Below are positions 15,857 through 23,556 of a DNA stretch of 64,000 bases, in pieces (the first letter of the stretch is position 1; each line of letters opens with the position of its first letter). Position numbers and translations under genes: made by a program. The notes under the pieces are model-generated. The model was not told the origin of the DNA. It searched no databases and saw only the letters and a program-made list of their open reading frames with translations. Where the stretch lies: positions 1 through 64,000 of the forward strand of contig JBBEAY010000023.1 of NCBI GenBank assembly GCA_040882605.1. The letters are read 5' to 3'. Source of the stretch: JAOUEA01 sp040882605. GTDB taxonomy: Bacteria; Actinomycetota; UBA4738; HRBIN12.

Positions 15857-16791
15857 GCGGCGGACCCCTGAAGACCCTCGGCCACCGCGCGCATGAACTC
15901 CACCACGCGCGGACCCCACCGCGACGCGACATCGTCGTCGATCTCGATCACCGACCCGGCGGTCACCGCCGTCAGCTCTCCCCACCCGGGTCGGTCGGCG
16001 ACGGTGGCCGCGCTCTGGCCGCAGCACTCGCCATCGGCGAGCACGATCAGACTCGGATCGCGATCGACGATGTACTCCGACGAGAGCTGCGGATACCCCG
16101 AGCCAGCGCCCTTGGCTTCGTCAGCGATGTTCTCGACCCCGAACATCGAATAGACCTGGCCGATGAACGTGTCGGAGGTGACGCTGTAGTAGGTGTCGTC
16201 GAGCTCGTGGTAGACGGCCACACCCTCGCCGTCGGGCGCCGACGCCACGATCTCCTCGACATCGCTGCGCATCTGGGCGACCACGGCGATCGCCTTCTCA
16301 GAGTGCCCGGTGGCAGCGCCGAGCTGTTCGATCTGTGCATAGGTGTCATCGATCGTGGCGGCTGCCGGCTGCATCAGCACGGGCACGTCGAGCTTGCCGA
16401 GCCCCTTCACGACGCCGCCGATGTCGCTCGCGAGCACCACGAGATCGGGGGCGTACGACACGATCGCCTCGACGTTCGGGTCGAACCCCGACAGATCGGT
16501 CGTCGGCACACCCGCGGGGAAGTCGGACTGGTCGTCGACCGCTTCCACCTGGTCGCCGGCGCCGATCGCGAACAACATCTCGGTGGCCGTCGGCGACAGT
16601 GACACGATGGACGTGGGCTGCTCATCGAGCGTGATCGGGCCGCCGGGTGAGTCGATCGTGAGCGGGAACGCAGCCACGCTCGTCGCGGACGGACCCGAGT
16701 CGACGTTCGACGGGTCGTCGGACCCGCAGGCAGGAAGGCTGAACACCAGCACCCCTGCACAGAAGAAAGAAGAGAAGAACCTCTTCCTCAT
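15853..16791 (-). CDS. btuF: Vitamin B12-binding lipoprotein
   Basis: A 312-residue substrate-binding protein of the helical-backbone (BtuF/FhuD) class. Residues 1-22 form a lipoprotein signal with lipobox SLPAC, so it is anchored on the outer face of the membrane. The family signature ITLDEQPTSIVSLSPTATEMLFAIGAGDQV follows at about residues 52-82, and APDLVV near 110. It is the first gene of the operon. Its start lies 4 bp from a hairpin covering the ribosome-binding site and about 86 bp downstream of a cobalamin riboswitch aptamer. Ligand identity is inferred from that riboswitch. Confidence 0.92.
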   Translation of the reverse strand: MRKRFFSSFFCAGVLVFSLPACGSDDPSNVDSGPSATSVAAFPLTIDSPGGPITLDEQPTSIVSLSPTATEMLFAIGAGDQVEAVDDQSDFPAGVPTTDLSGFDPNVEAIVSYAPDLVVLASDIGGVVKGLGKLDVPVLMQPAAATIDDTYAQIEQLGAATGHSEKAIAVVAQMRSDVEEIVASAPDGEGVAVYHELDDTYYSVTSDTFIGQVYSMFGVENIADEAKGAGSGYPQLSSEYIVDRDPSLIVLADGECCGQSAATVADRPGWGELTAVTAGSVIEIDDDVASRWGPRVVEFMRAVAEGLQGSAA

Positions 16792-16795
16792 GACA

Positions 16796-16816
16796 CATCC
16801 TCCCTTCCGGAGGATG
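16796..16816 (-). promoter_or_regulatory. Hairpin sequestering the btuF ribosome-binding site
   Basis: On the minus strand an 8-bp perfect inverted repeat, CATCCTCC - GGAAG - GGAGGATG, ends 4 bases before the btuF ATG. The 3' arm contains the Shine-Dalgarno sequence GGGAGGA. When formed it would block ribosome entry, the expected output of a translation-controlling cobalamin riboswitch. What competes with this hairpin when ligand is absent is not resolved by eye. Confidence 0.75.
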
Positions 16817-16877
16817 AGGAAAGACGCTCGGCGCGGGCGCCGAACGGACCGCTCCTCATCGCGAGAACGATTCCGTC

Positions 16878-16972
16878 GGCACGGGTCAGGCGACCTGGCT
16901 CGTCCCCTCGAGGGGGCATCACAGCTGCGCGACAGCACCGGACTCTCACCGGACTTCGCTGATCACCGTGCC
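16878..16972 (-). ncRNA. Adenosylcobalamin riboswitch aptamer
   Basis: Read on the minus strand, this holds the conserved cobalamin-riboswitch core: AAGTCCGGTGAGAGTCCGG, then the B12-box region GCTGTCGCGCAGCTGTGA, then GAGCCAGGTCGCCTG. A 7-bp outer helix pairs GGCACGG (16966-16972) with CCGTGCC (16878-16884). A further G+C hairpin (CCCGGGAGGTTCTGCCCGGG) lies just upstream to about 17000 and probably belongs to the peripheral part. It controls the btuF-to-cobS operon; high coenzyme B12 should reduce expression. Confidence 0.92.
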
Positions 16973-17071
16973 ACCCGGGCAGAACCTCCCGGGCGTGAGC
17001 ACGATAACACCCCTCGTGGAACACGCGCGAGCGCCTGAGGAGGCACCCTCGGCACGGGTAGCATCTCGGCC

Positions 17072-17737
17072 ATGTCGCAGGCGCCCAGCGATCGGACCCG
17101 CGTGCACCGTCACCCCGAGCGGGCCCGATACGAGCACGCGACGATCCATGCAGTGCTTGACGAGGCGCTGCTCTGCACCGTCTCATGGGTCGACGAGGAA
17201 GGCCGACCGCGAGCCCTTCCCACGATCCAGGCGCGCATCGGCGATACCCTCTACCTGCACGGATCGAGAGGCGCCCGTGCCTGGAAGGCGGTCGCATCCG
17301 GCGCCGAGGTCTGCGTCGTGGCCACGGTCGTCGACGAGCTCGTGTTGGCCCGGACCTCGCCCGCCCACTCCATGAACTACCGGAGCGCAGTGGTGTTCGG
17401 TCACGGCCGCGAGGTGACCGAGCCCGACGAGCTGTACGCGGCCGCGAAGGCGATAACCCACCATGTGCTGCCGGGGCGCGAACACGACTCCGCCGAGCCC
17501 GACGACGACGACTGGCGTCAAACGCTGATCTTCGCGATGCCGATCGACGAAGCGAGCACTAAGGTCCGCACCGGCCCCCCCGTCGACGCCCCTGAGGACC
17601 TCGAGCTCGAGGTGTGGGCGGGCACGCTGCCCCTGCGCCTCGTCGTCGGCGCACCCAACCGGTCGCCGGACCTTCGCCCTGACATCGTCGAGCCTTCGTA
17701 CTTCCCGCCCGATGGAGAGGAACTGCCACGACCGTGA
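17072..17737 (+). CDS. FMN-binding split-barrel (PPOX-like) protein, copy 1
   Basis: A 221-residue member of the pyridoxamine 5'-phosphate oxidase-like flavin-binding split-barrel group. Features are HAVLDEALLCTVSWVDEEGRP, LPTIQARIGDTLYLHGSRG and HSMNYRSAVVFGHGREV, all typical of actinobacterial nitroimidazole-reductase-like or F420/FMN/haem-binding homologues. The substrate cannot be read from sequence. It overlaps the next gene by GTGA, and the two encode similar proteins of identical length, so they arose by tandem duplication. It lies downstream of, and divergent from, the B12 riboswitch. Confidence 0.82.
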   Translation: MSQAPSDRTRVHRHPERARYEHATIHAVLDEALLCTVSWVDEEGRPRALPTIQARIGDTLYLHGSRGARAWKAVASGAEVCVVATVVDELVLARTSPAHSMNYRSAVVFGHGREVTEPDELYAAAKAITHHVLPGREHDSAEPDDDDWRQTLIFAMPIDEASTKVRTGPPVDAPEDLELEVWAGTLPLRLVVGAPNRSPDLRPDIVEPSYFPPDGEELPRP

Positions 17738-18399
17738 GCGCCCAGGCCCCGACCCCTCGCACACGCGTCCGCCGCCTTCCTGAGCTGGGGGTCTACGAGC
17801 GCGAGCGTGTGCACGCCATCCTCGACGAGGCCCTGTACTGCCACCTCTCGTGGGTGGGCGAGGACGGCGATCCGCGTGTGATCCCCACGATCCACGCGCG
17901 CATCGACGACACCCTCTACGTGCACGGCTCCTCGGCATCGAGCACGCTGCGAGCGATCAAGCACGGGCTTCCCGTAGCCATCGCCGTCACGATCGTCGAC
18001 GGCATCAGATTCGCGCGGTCGATGTTCGAGCACTCCATGAACTACCGCACCGTGATCGTGTACGGCACCGTCGAGGAAGTCACCGACCCCGACGAGCTCG
18101 CCCAGGTCTTCGACGTGATCACCGACCACGTCGCGCCGGGCAGAAGCGCCGATGCGAGGAGACCCAACGACGACGAGCTCCGACAGACGACCTTCGTGAA
18201 GGTGACCCTCGACGAGTGCAGCGCGAAGGTCAGCGAGGGCTTCCCCGAGGAACCCGAGGACGATCTCGCCCTCGACGTGTGGGCAGGCATCTTGCCCCTT
18301 CGAACGGTGCCCGGCGAGCCGGTCCCCGACCCCCTGCTGCGCGAAGGCGCCGAGACTCCCGGCTACGTCACCGGCTGGAAACGTCGCGGCGAAGCCTGA
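17734..18399 (+). CDS. FMN-binding split-barrel (PPOX-like) protein, copy 2
   Basis: A 221-residue paralogue of the preceding gene, with the same block order (HAILDEALYCHLSWVGEDGDP, IPTIHARIDDTLYVHGSSA, FEHSMNYRTVIVYG). The GTG start at 17734 overlaps the upstream stop, so the two are translated together. Such proteins usually act as dimers; a heterodimer of the two copies is possible but not shown. The C-terminal 40 residues differ most between the copies. Confidence 0.82.
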   Translation: MSAQAPTPRTRVRRLPELGVYERERVHAILDEALYCHLSWVGEDGDPRVIPTIHARIDDTLYVHGSSASSTLRAIKHGLPVAIAVTIVDGIRFARSMFEHSMNYRTVIVYGTVEEVTDPDELAQVFDVITDHVAPGRSADARRPNDDELRQTTFVKVTLDECSAKVSEGFPEEPEDDLALDVWAGILPLRTVPGEPVPDPLLREGAETPGYVTGWKRRGEA

Positions 18400-18402
18400 G
18401 CC

Positions 18403-18780
18403 TCACTCTGCCAGCGGCGTCAGTCGCACCACGAACCTTTCCAAGGCGGCCGACGTCTCGAGCACGGTGAGCTCTCCCGTGGCGGCGACCGCGACAACCG
18501 CGATCAGCTCGTCGCCGACCGCCTGCAGATCAAGCCCGTTGCGATTCAGAAAGACGGTCGTCGTAAGCAACGAGACCTTCGCGTTGGCTCGCGCGAACGG
18601 GCGAAGCCGCAACATCACCAGCAGCAGCGCGGCGGCCTTGGGTACCAGCCCCGGATAGACGTCGGCGCCTTCCTCACGCCTCGCAGGCTCCGCGACGGCC
18701 TCCGCGAGTCGCCCGTGATCGGTGAGCGGGTCGTCGCCGAGCTCGGCCCGAGCGATGGTCACCACGTCGTCAGCGCTCAG
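18403..18780 (-). CDS. Doc-like protein with degenerate Fic motif
   Basis: A protein of about 125 residues resembling death-on-curing (Doc/Fic-fold) toxins: FLSADDVVTIARAEL at the start, then VYPGLVPKAAALLLVMLRLRPFARANA and VFLNRNGLDL. In active Doc proteins the loop reads HxFxxGNKR. Here it is RPFARANAK, so the key histidine, glycine and final arginine are changed, although F and N remain. No ATG or GTG precedes the first conserved strand. The coordinates use a CTG at 18778-18780; a GTG at 18763-18765 is an alternative that would trim the fold. The reading frame opens just past the stop of the putative antitoxin. It may be an inactive relic or a divergent member. Confidence 0.6.
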   Translation of the reverse strand: MSADDVVTIARAELGDDPLTDHGRLAEAVAEPARREEGADVYPGLVPKAAALLLVMLRLRPFARANAKVSLLTTTVFLNRNGLDLQAVGDELIAVVAVAATGELTVLETSAALERFVVRLTPLAE

Positions 18781-18794
18781 GAAGCGGAGGGGTT

Positions 18795-19001
18795 CTACAG
18801 GTCCCCCAGACGGTCGAGGGTCTCGCGGAGCCGTTCCCGGGCGCGATCGGTGAACGCGCTCACCTCGGCAGCGCGCCCCGAGGTCTCCAGGTACCCCCTC
18901 ACTGCCCTGCGAAGATGCTCCTCCTCGCCGACGCCCGTGACCGTGGCGAGCAGGCGAAGCTGCTGCGTGACTTCGTTCGAGATGCGGATCGTCCGCTGCA
19001 A
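18795..19001 (-). CDS. Ribbon-helix-helix protein, putative antitoxin
   Basis: A 68-residue protein starting RTIRISNEVTQQL, a typical ribbon-helix-helix beta strand and helix, followed by a charged helical tail (TDRARERLRETLDRL) of the kind that neutralises a toxin. The TTG at 18999-19001 is preferred because GGAGGTG lies about 10 bases upstream and the RHH strand begins immediately. An ATG at 19037 would add 12 residues. It precedes the Doc-like gene as in phd-doc and related modules, and would also repress its own promoter. Divergent from padR. Confidence 0.65.
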   Translation of the reverse strand: MQRTIRISNEVTQQLRLLATVTGVGEEEHLRRAVRGYLETSGRAAEVSAFTDRARERLRETLDRLGDL

Positions 19002-19110
19002 GGGGGGAACACCTCCGGGTGTGTCGTGTGGTCTCATCTTCGCGGGTGGCGACCCTCGGGTCGAGCACCAAGCGTGGCGGCGAGTTGACGAGCGGTGGGC
19101 GAACAGGTAC

Positions 19111-19129
19111 ATATATCGAACCGATATAT
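19111..19129 (+). promoter_or_regulatory. Perfect palindrome, likely PadR operator
   Basis: ATATATCG - AAC - CGATATAT, an 8-bp perfect inverted repeat in an A+T-rich patch, 55 bp before the padR start. PadR-family regulators bind such palindromes and usually repress their own genes. Control here would reach the coupled ino1 gene and possibly the divergent antitoxin promoter. Confidence 0.7.
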
Positions 19130-19183
19130 CGCTTTACGTTATCGATCAGAGCCTACCGAACCGAAAGGGAGCGGCCCACAGAG

Positions 19184-19780
19184 ATGCTCGAGCTCGCGGT
19201 CCTCGGCCTGTTGAAGCAGCAGCCCATGCACGGCTACCAGCTCTCTCGTGAGCTCGGTGGTTCGCTGGGCGGCTTCTGGCGGGTCTCATACGGTTCCCTT
19301 TACCCGACGCTTCGGCGACTCGAACGTGACGAGCTCGTCGCGCCCGTGCCCGGGGAAAGTACTGGCGGGCGGCGCAAGACCGTCTTCGGCATCACCGCAC
19401 GGGGTGAGGCAGCCTTCCTCGAGCTGCTGCAGGAGACACCGAACGACAGCTCGACCGAGGACACGAGGTTCCGGGTGCGACTCGCGTTCTTCCGGTACCT
19501 GCCGCCCGAGACGCGCATAAGGCTGCTCGAACGCCGGCTGGCGTACCTGGCCGAGCGCCTGCAGACGATCGACGACTCGCTGCGCACCACGCACGAGGGC
19601 GACGACGACTACACGCTCTCGCTCATGGAGCACGGGCGCAGCGCCACACGGTCCGACATCGAGTGGCTCGGCGGCCTGATCCAGAACGAGCGCACGAACA
19701 CGACAACGAGAGACCTCGAACGAGGGGGGGCGAGGAGCCGTCACACGGCGGTCCTCAGCAGGAAGGAGCACACCTCATGA
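19184..19780 (+). CDS. PadR-family transcriptional regulator
   Basis: A 198-residue regulator. The N-terminal winged helix (MLELAVLGLLKQQPMHGYQL, then YGSLYPTLRRLERDELV, then KTVFGITARGEAAF) is canonical PadR, and a C-terminal helical part (about residues 95-160) serves dimerisation as in PadR-s2 proteins. The ATG at 19184 is the family start. The last ~30 residues are a low-complexity basic tail that reaches into ino1 by ATGA overlap. A PadR gene directly before inositol-1-phosphate synthase is a known arrangement in actinobacteria such as Mycobacterium. Confidence 0.92.
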   Translation: MLELAVLGLLKQQPMHGYQLSRELGGSLGGFWRVSYGSLYPTLRRLERDELVAPVPGESTGGRRKTVFGITARGEAAFLELLQETPNDSSTEDTRFRVRLAFFRYLPPETRIRLLERRLAYLAERLQTIDDSLRTTHEGDDDYTLSLMEHGRSATRSDIEWLGGLIQNERTNTTTRDLERGGARSRHTAVLSRKEHTS

Positions 19781-20898
19781 GCACCGTCCGGATCGCGATC
19801 ATCGGCGTGGGCAACTGCGCATCGTCGCTCGTGCAGGGCCTGACCTACTACAAGGACGCCGACCCGTCCGAGGACGTTCCAGGCCTGATGCACGTGGAGC
19901 TCGGCGGGTACCACGTGCGCGACGTCGAGGTGGTCGCCGCCTTCGACGTCGACGCGAAGAAAGTCGGCAAGGACGTCGCCGAGGCGATCTTCACCGAGCC
20001 GAACAACACGATCCGTTTCAGTGACGTGGCGCCGCTCGGCGTCGACGTCTCACGCGGCCACACCCTCGACGGCCTCGGTACCTACTACCGCGAGATGGTG
20101 GTGGAATCGGACGAGCCCGAGGCCGACGTCGAGCAGATGTTGCGTGACACGCGCGCCGACGTGCTCGTGAGCTACCTGCCCGTGGGCTCCGAACAGGCTG
20201 ACCGCTTCTACGCCCAGTGCGCGATCGACGCCGGCGTTGGATTCGTGAACGCGCTGCCGGTGTTCATCGCGAGCGACCCCACGTGGGCGAAGAAGTTCGC
20301 CGACGCAGGAGTACCGATCGTCGGTGACGACATCAAGAGTCAGGTCGGCGCGACGATCACGCACCGCGTGCTCGCGAAGCTCCTCCAGGATCGCGGCGTC
20401 TCGCTCGACCGCACCTATCAGCTCAACTTCGGTGGCAACATGGACTTCAAGAACATGCTCGAGCGCGAGCGCTTGATCTCGAAGAAGATCTCCAAGACCC
20501 AGTCGGTGCAGAGCCAGCTCGAGGTGCCGCTCGACAAGGACGACATCCACATCGGCCCGAGCGACCACGTGCCCTGGCTCGAGGATCGCAAGTGGGCGAT
20601 GATCCGACTGGAAGGCCGCAACTTCGGCGATGTGCCGCTCACGATCGAGATGAAGCTCGAGGTCTGGGACTCGCCCAACTCCGCCGGTGTGATCATCGAC
20701 GCGGTGCGCTGCGCGAAGATCGCCAAGGACCGAGGCATCGGAGGACCGATCATCGGGCCGAGCGCCTACTTCATGAAGAGTCCGCCGGTGCAGTTCAGTG
20801 ACGAGATGGCCCGCGAGATGGTCGAACAGTTCATCGTCGGCACCGACGAGGGCGCCAACGCCGACTGGAGCGCCTTCTTCGACGCGACCGGCGCCTGA
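19777..20898 (+). CDS. ino1: Inositol-1-phosphate synthase
   Basis: A 373-residue NAD-dependent enzyme converting glucose 6-phosphate to 1L-myo-inositol 1-phosphate, the precursor of phosphatidylinositol and mycothiol. The Rossmann start IAIIGVGNCASSLVQGL, YLPVGSE, the catalytic-region lysines in VGDDIKSQVGATITHR, LNFGGNMDFKNML, and DSPNSAGVIIDAVRCAKIA are all present. The length fits the short actinobacterial type. The start overlaps the padR stop (ATGA), so regulation through the upstream palindrome is likely. A hairpin terminator follows. Confidence 0.95.
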   Translation: MSTVRIAIIGVGNCASSLVQGLTYYKDADPSEDVPGLMHVELGGYHVRDVEVVAAFDVDAKKVGKDVAEAIFTEPNNTIRFSDVAPLGVDVSRGHTLDGLGTYYREMVVESDEPEADVEQMLRDTRADVLVSYLPVGSEQADRFYAQCAIDAGVGFVNALPVFIASDPTWAKKFADAGVPIVGDDIKSQVGATITHRVLAKLLQDRGVSLDRTYQLNFGGNMDFKNMLERERLISKKISKTQSVQSQLEVPLDKDDIHIGPSDHVPWLEDRKWAMIRLEGRNFGDVPLTIEMKLEVWDSPNSAGVIIDAVRCAKIAKDRGIGGPIIGPSAYFMKSPPVQFSDEMAREMVEQFIVGTDEGANADWSAFFDATGA

Positions 20899-20948
20899 AG
20901 CACACGGTCCGGGGTGACTTACCCCTGGAACAACCGATGCAGGTGGAC

Positions 20949-20979
20949 GGGGCCGGATCCGTTCTTCGGACCCGGCCCC
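20949..20979. terminator. GC-rich hairpin after ino1
   Basis: GGGGCCGG-A-TCCG, loop TTCTT, then CGGA-C-CCGGCCCC: a 12-bp stem with one A/C mismatch. It lies between the convergent ends of ino1 and the beta-propeller gene. No U tract follows, so it may work on both strands or only protect RNA ends. Confidence 0.65.
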
Positions 20980-21013
20980 GACGCCGTCCGGGAGGGGCGG
21001 ACGTGCGTGAGAT

Positions 21014-22537
21014 CTAGGCGATCGTGATGGTGAGCTGCGGCGACCACGCCGACGCCGAGCCGTTCGAGAGTTTGCGAAGTCGCGCCCGGAAGGCATATGC
21101 CCCCTTGCCGGCGTCGGGGGTGAACACGGCTGAGCCGAGCGTGACGTTCTGCTTCCAGGGCGCCCACTTGCGCGTGCCGGGACGCAGGATCTGCGCGTCG
21201 ACGACGTAGGCGGCCGGCACGGTCGTGAGGCTCGACCAGGTGAGGGTGATCTGCGACGAGATCGAGCCGCTCGCCGCGCTCGCGCTCATCGGCACGGTCA
21301 CGGCGCCGATCATCTTCCGGTGATCAGAGCACCGGAAAGCATACGTGCCGGCGACCGTGTAGCGGAAAGCGAACGAGGTTCCCGAGGCCTTGTTCGCCGA
21401 TGCGAACAGGGCGAGCGAGCTGGAGTCGGTGACGTTGTGCGCACTCGGTCCGGCGAAGTCCCACACGACCTTCGTGCCGGCGGGGACCACCGGCGTCGCG
21501 GGCGTGAAGAGGTTGTCGCTCGCGACGACGTGCACGTCGGCGGGTGGCGGCGGCGTGGCCGGCGGCGGCGCGACGAGCACAGTTGTGTTCGTCCCCCAGC
21601 TCGGGTTCAGGTCGTCGGCGGTCGACGATGCGATCGGGGTGCCGATGCCGGTCGCGAGATCGACGACCTCGATCTCGAACCCGGTGGCGGCGATCGCGGA
21701 GTCGTTGGCGAGCATGAGCTTCGAGCCGTCGGGCGAGAAGACCGGCGTGTAGACGAACGTGGCGTCGTCGGGAGCGTAGGCGAGCGACGTTGCGCTGCCG
21801 TCGGCTTTGGCGACGAAGACCTCCGTCGGGGCCGCGAACAGATCGCTGGCCCCGCGGAACGCGATCCGGCTCCCATCGGGCGACCACGACGGCTCGCCGA
21901 CCAGGGCGGTGGGCACCGTGCCGGTGAGCGCCAGCCGTGTCTGGCCCGAGCCGTCGGGCGCCATCGTGAACAGCTGAGAGGAACCGGTGCGGGTCGACAC
22001 GAACAGGATCCCTATCCCGTCGGGCGACCAGTCCGGCGCCCAGTCGGCGTCGGCCCCCGATGTGAGCTGGGTGGCCGCGCCGCCGGAAGCCGGAACGCTG
22101 TAGACATGCTTCACGCCGCCTGAGCGCGTGCTCGCGAAGGCGACCGTCGCACCATCGGGAGACCACGCGGGACCCGAGTCGGCCACGCCCGAGGTGAAGC
22201 CTGTTATCGCGGTCGCGGATGAGCCGTCGGCGTTCATCACCCAGATCGCGCGGCACGAAAGCGTGCACGATCCGGCGCGCTGGAAGGCGATGCGCATGCC
22301 GTCGGGCGACCACACCGGATCGGCGTCGAGCACGGTGTTGTCGGTGAGCTTCGTCGGGGCCGAGCCGTCAGGGTTCGAGACCCAGATCTCGAAGTCACCG
22401 TCGCGCTCGGATTGGAAGGCGATCTGTCCGGCGGGACCGCCGACGACCGCACCGGCGGACACGGCGGGCGCGACGATGAGTCCGGCCGCGAGGGTGACGG
22501 ACAGGAGCGCAGATGCGGCGAGGGGGCGTCGGTGCAT
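21014..22537 (-). CDS. Secreted beta-propeller protein with cupredoxin domain
   Basis: A 507-residue secreted protein. Residues 1-28 form a signal peptide. Residues 38-320 hold at least five TolB/PD40-type propeller blades, each marked by WSPDG or FSPDG (about 76, 125, 170, 218 and 267). A proline-rich linker (APPPATPPPPADV, about 323-335) leads to a cupredoxin domain at 335-415 with all four type 1 copper ligands in place: H367 (SAHNV), C403, H406 and M409 (FRCSDHRKM). A C-terminal 90-residue beta domain follows and resembles the end of the cupredoxin at 23557-24186. Electron transfer or copper binding outside the cell is inferred. The partner is unknown. Confidence 0.85.
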   Translation of the reverse strand: MHRRPLAASALLSVTLAAGLIVAPAVSAGAVVGGPAGQIAFQSERDGDFEIWVSNPDGSAPTKLTDNTVLDADPVWSPDGMRIAFQRAGSCTLSCRAIWVMNADGSSATAITGFTSGVADSGPAWSPDGATVAFASTRSGGVKHVYSVPASGGAATQLTSGADADWAPDWSPDGIGILFVSTRTGSSQLFTMAPDGSGQTRLALTGTVPTALVGEPSWSPDGSRIAFRGASDLFAAPTEVFVAKADGSATSLAYAPDDATFVYTPVFSPDGSKLMLANDSAIAATGFEIEVVDLATGIGTPIASSTADDLNPSWGTNTTVLVAPPPATPPPPADVHVVASDNLFTPATPVVPAGTKVVWDFAGPSAHNVTDSSSLALFASANKASGTSFAFRYTVAGTYAFRCSDHRKMIGAVTVPMSASAASGSISSQITLTWSSLTTVPAAYVVDAQILRPGTRKWAPWKQNVTLGSAVFTPDAGKGAYAFRARLRKLSNGSASAWSPQLTITIA

Positions 22538-22685
22538 GTCGCCAGGGTGGCCTACACGCCGTGTCCCCCGCTACCGCCGACGGGCCGACACGATGCCGCC
22601 GATGGTCGCGAACCGTGCGACGTCATCCGCCTAGTCCGAACGGCCTGGTCGCCCAGGTCCGAAGGACCATCGAACGGCGAGGCGA

Positions 22686-23459
22686 CTACCCGCGAAGGTC
22701 CATCAGACTCTGAACCGGCGAGAGGTCAAACTGGTTCTCGTTCTTCGCGCCGAGGCCAACGATCAGATGCTGAGCGCCTGCGTCGATGAACGCCTCAGCC
22801 TGGTCCACTTCGTGGGTGTCGATCAGCACCGTGCGCTCGATCTCACCGGGGTCGCGGCCGATGCGTTCGCACCACTCGTCGAGTACGGCGTTCTTCTTCG
22901 CATACGTCTCGGGCGGGCCGAAGCTGTTCCATGCCTGAGCGTGCTCGGCGACCAGTCGCAGCGTGACCTTCTCGCCGCTTCCGCCGATCAGGATCGGCAT
23001 CGGCGAGCGCAGGGGCGGCGGGTCGAGCTTCGCGAGGCGAGCCTCGACGCGCGGCAGCGCCGCCTCGAGCGCGTGCAGGCGGTCGATGGCCGTACCGAAC
23101 TCGTAGCCATACTCGTCATAGTCGCGCTCGAACCACCCGGCCCCGAGGCCGAGGATCAGCCGCCCATCGCTCAGATGGTCGACCGTACGCGCCATGTCGG
23201 CGAGCAGCTCCGGGTTGCGATAGGAGTTACAGGTCACGAGCATGCCGAACTCGGCCCGTTCGGTGTCGCACGCGATCGCGGCGAGCAGCGTCCACCCCTC
23301 GAAGTGGTGACCGTCGGGCCCGTCGTACAGCGGGAAGAAGTGATCCCAGGTCCAGATGGAATCGACGCCCATGGCGTCGGCCTCGCGCCACCCGCGGCGC
23401 AGGTTCTCCATCGAGGTCAGCTGCGGATGGAATTGGGCACCCACCTTGAAGCGAGCCAC
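22686..23459 (-). CDS. LLM-class, probably F420-dependent oxidoreductase
   Basis: A 257-residue luciferase-like TIM-barrel protein. It has FKVGAQFHPQLTS at the start, WTWDHFFPLY, LLADMARTVDHLSDGRLILG, LGAGWFERDYDEYGYEFG and PILIGGSGEKVTLRLVAEHA, the usual pattern of F420-dependent LLM oxidoreductases in actinobacteria. The cofactor is inferred from the family, and the substrate is unknown. It is a single gene, shorter than the second LLM gene at 62090. It sits between the two cupredoxin genes on the same strand. Confidence 0.85.
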   Translation of the reverse strand: MARFKVGAQFHPQLTSMENLRRGWREADAMGVDSIWTWDHFFPLYDGPDGHHFEGWTLLAAIACDTERAEFGMLVTCNSYRNPELLADMARTVDHLSDGRLILGLGAGWFERDYDEYGYEFGTAIDRLHALEAALPRVEARLAKLDPPPLRSPMPILIGGSGEKVTLRLVAEHAQAWNSFGPPETYAKKNAVLDEWCERIGRDPGEIERTVLIDTHEVDQAEAFIDAGAQHLIVGLGAKNENQFDLSPVQSLMDLRG

Positions 23460-23556
23460 GACATCTCTCCCGTCGTGTCGGTGGCCCGGCCCGGGCCGTC
23501 ACATCGACGCTACCGCAGCAGCCGTGTTCCGGGCGCGCGGAACCTTGGAGGCAGCC

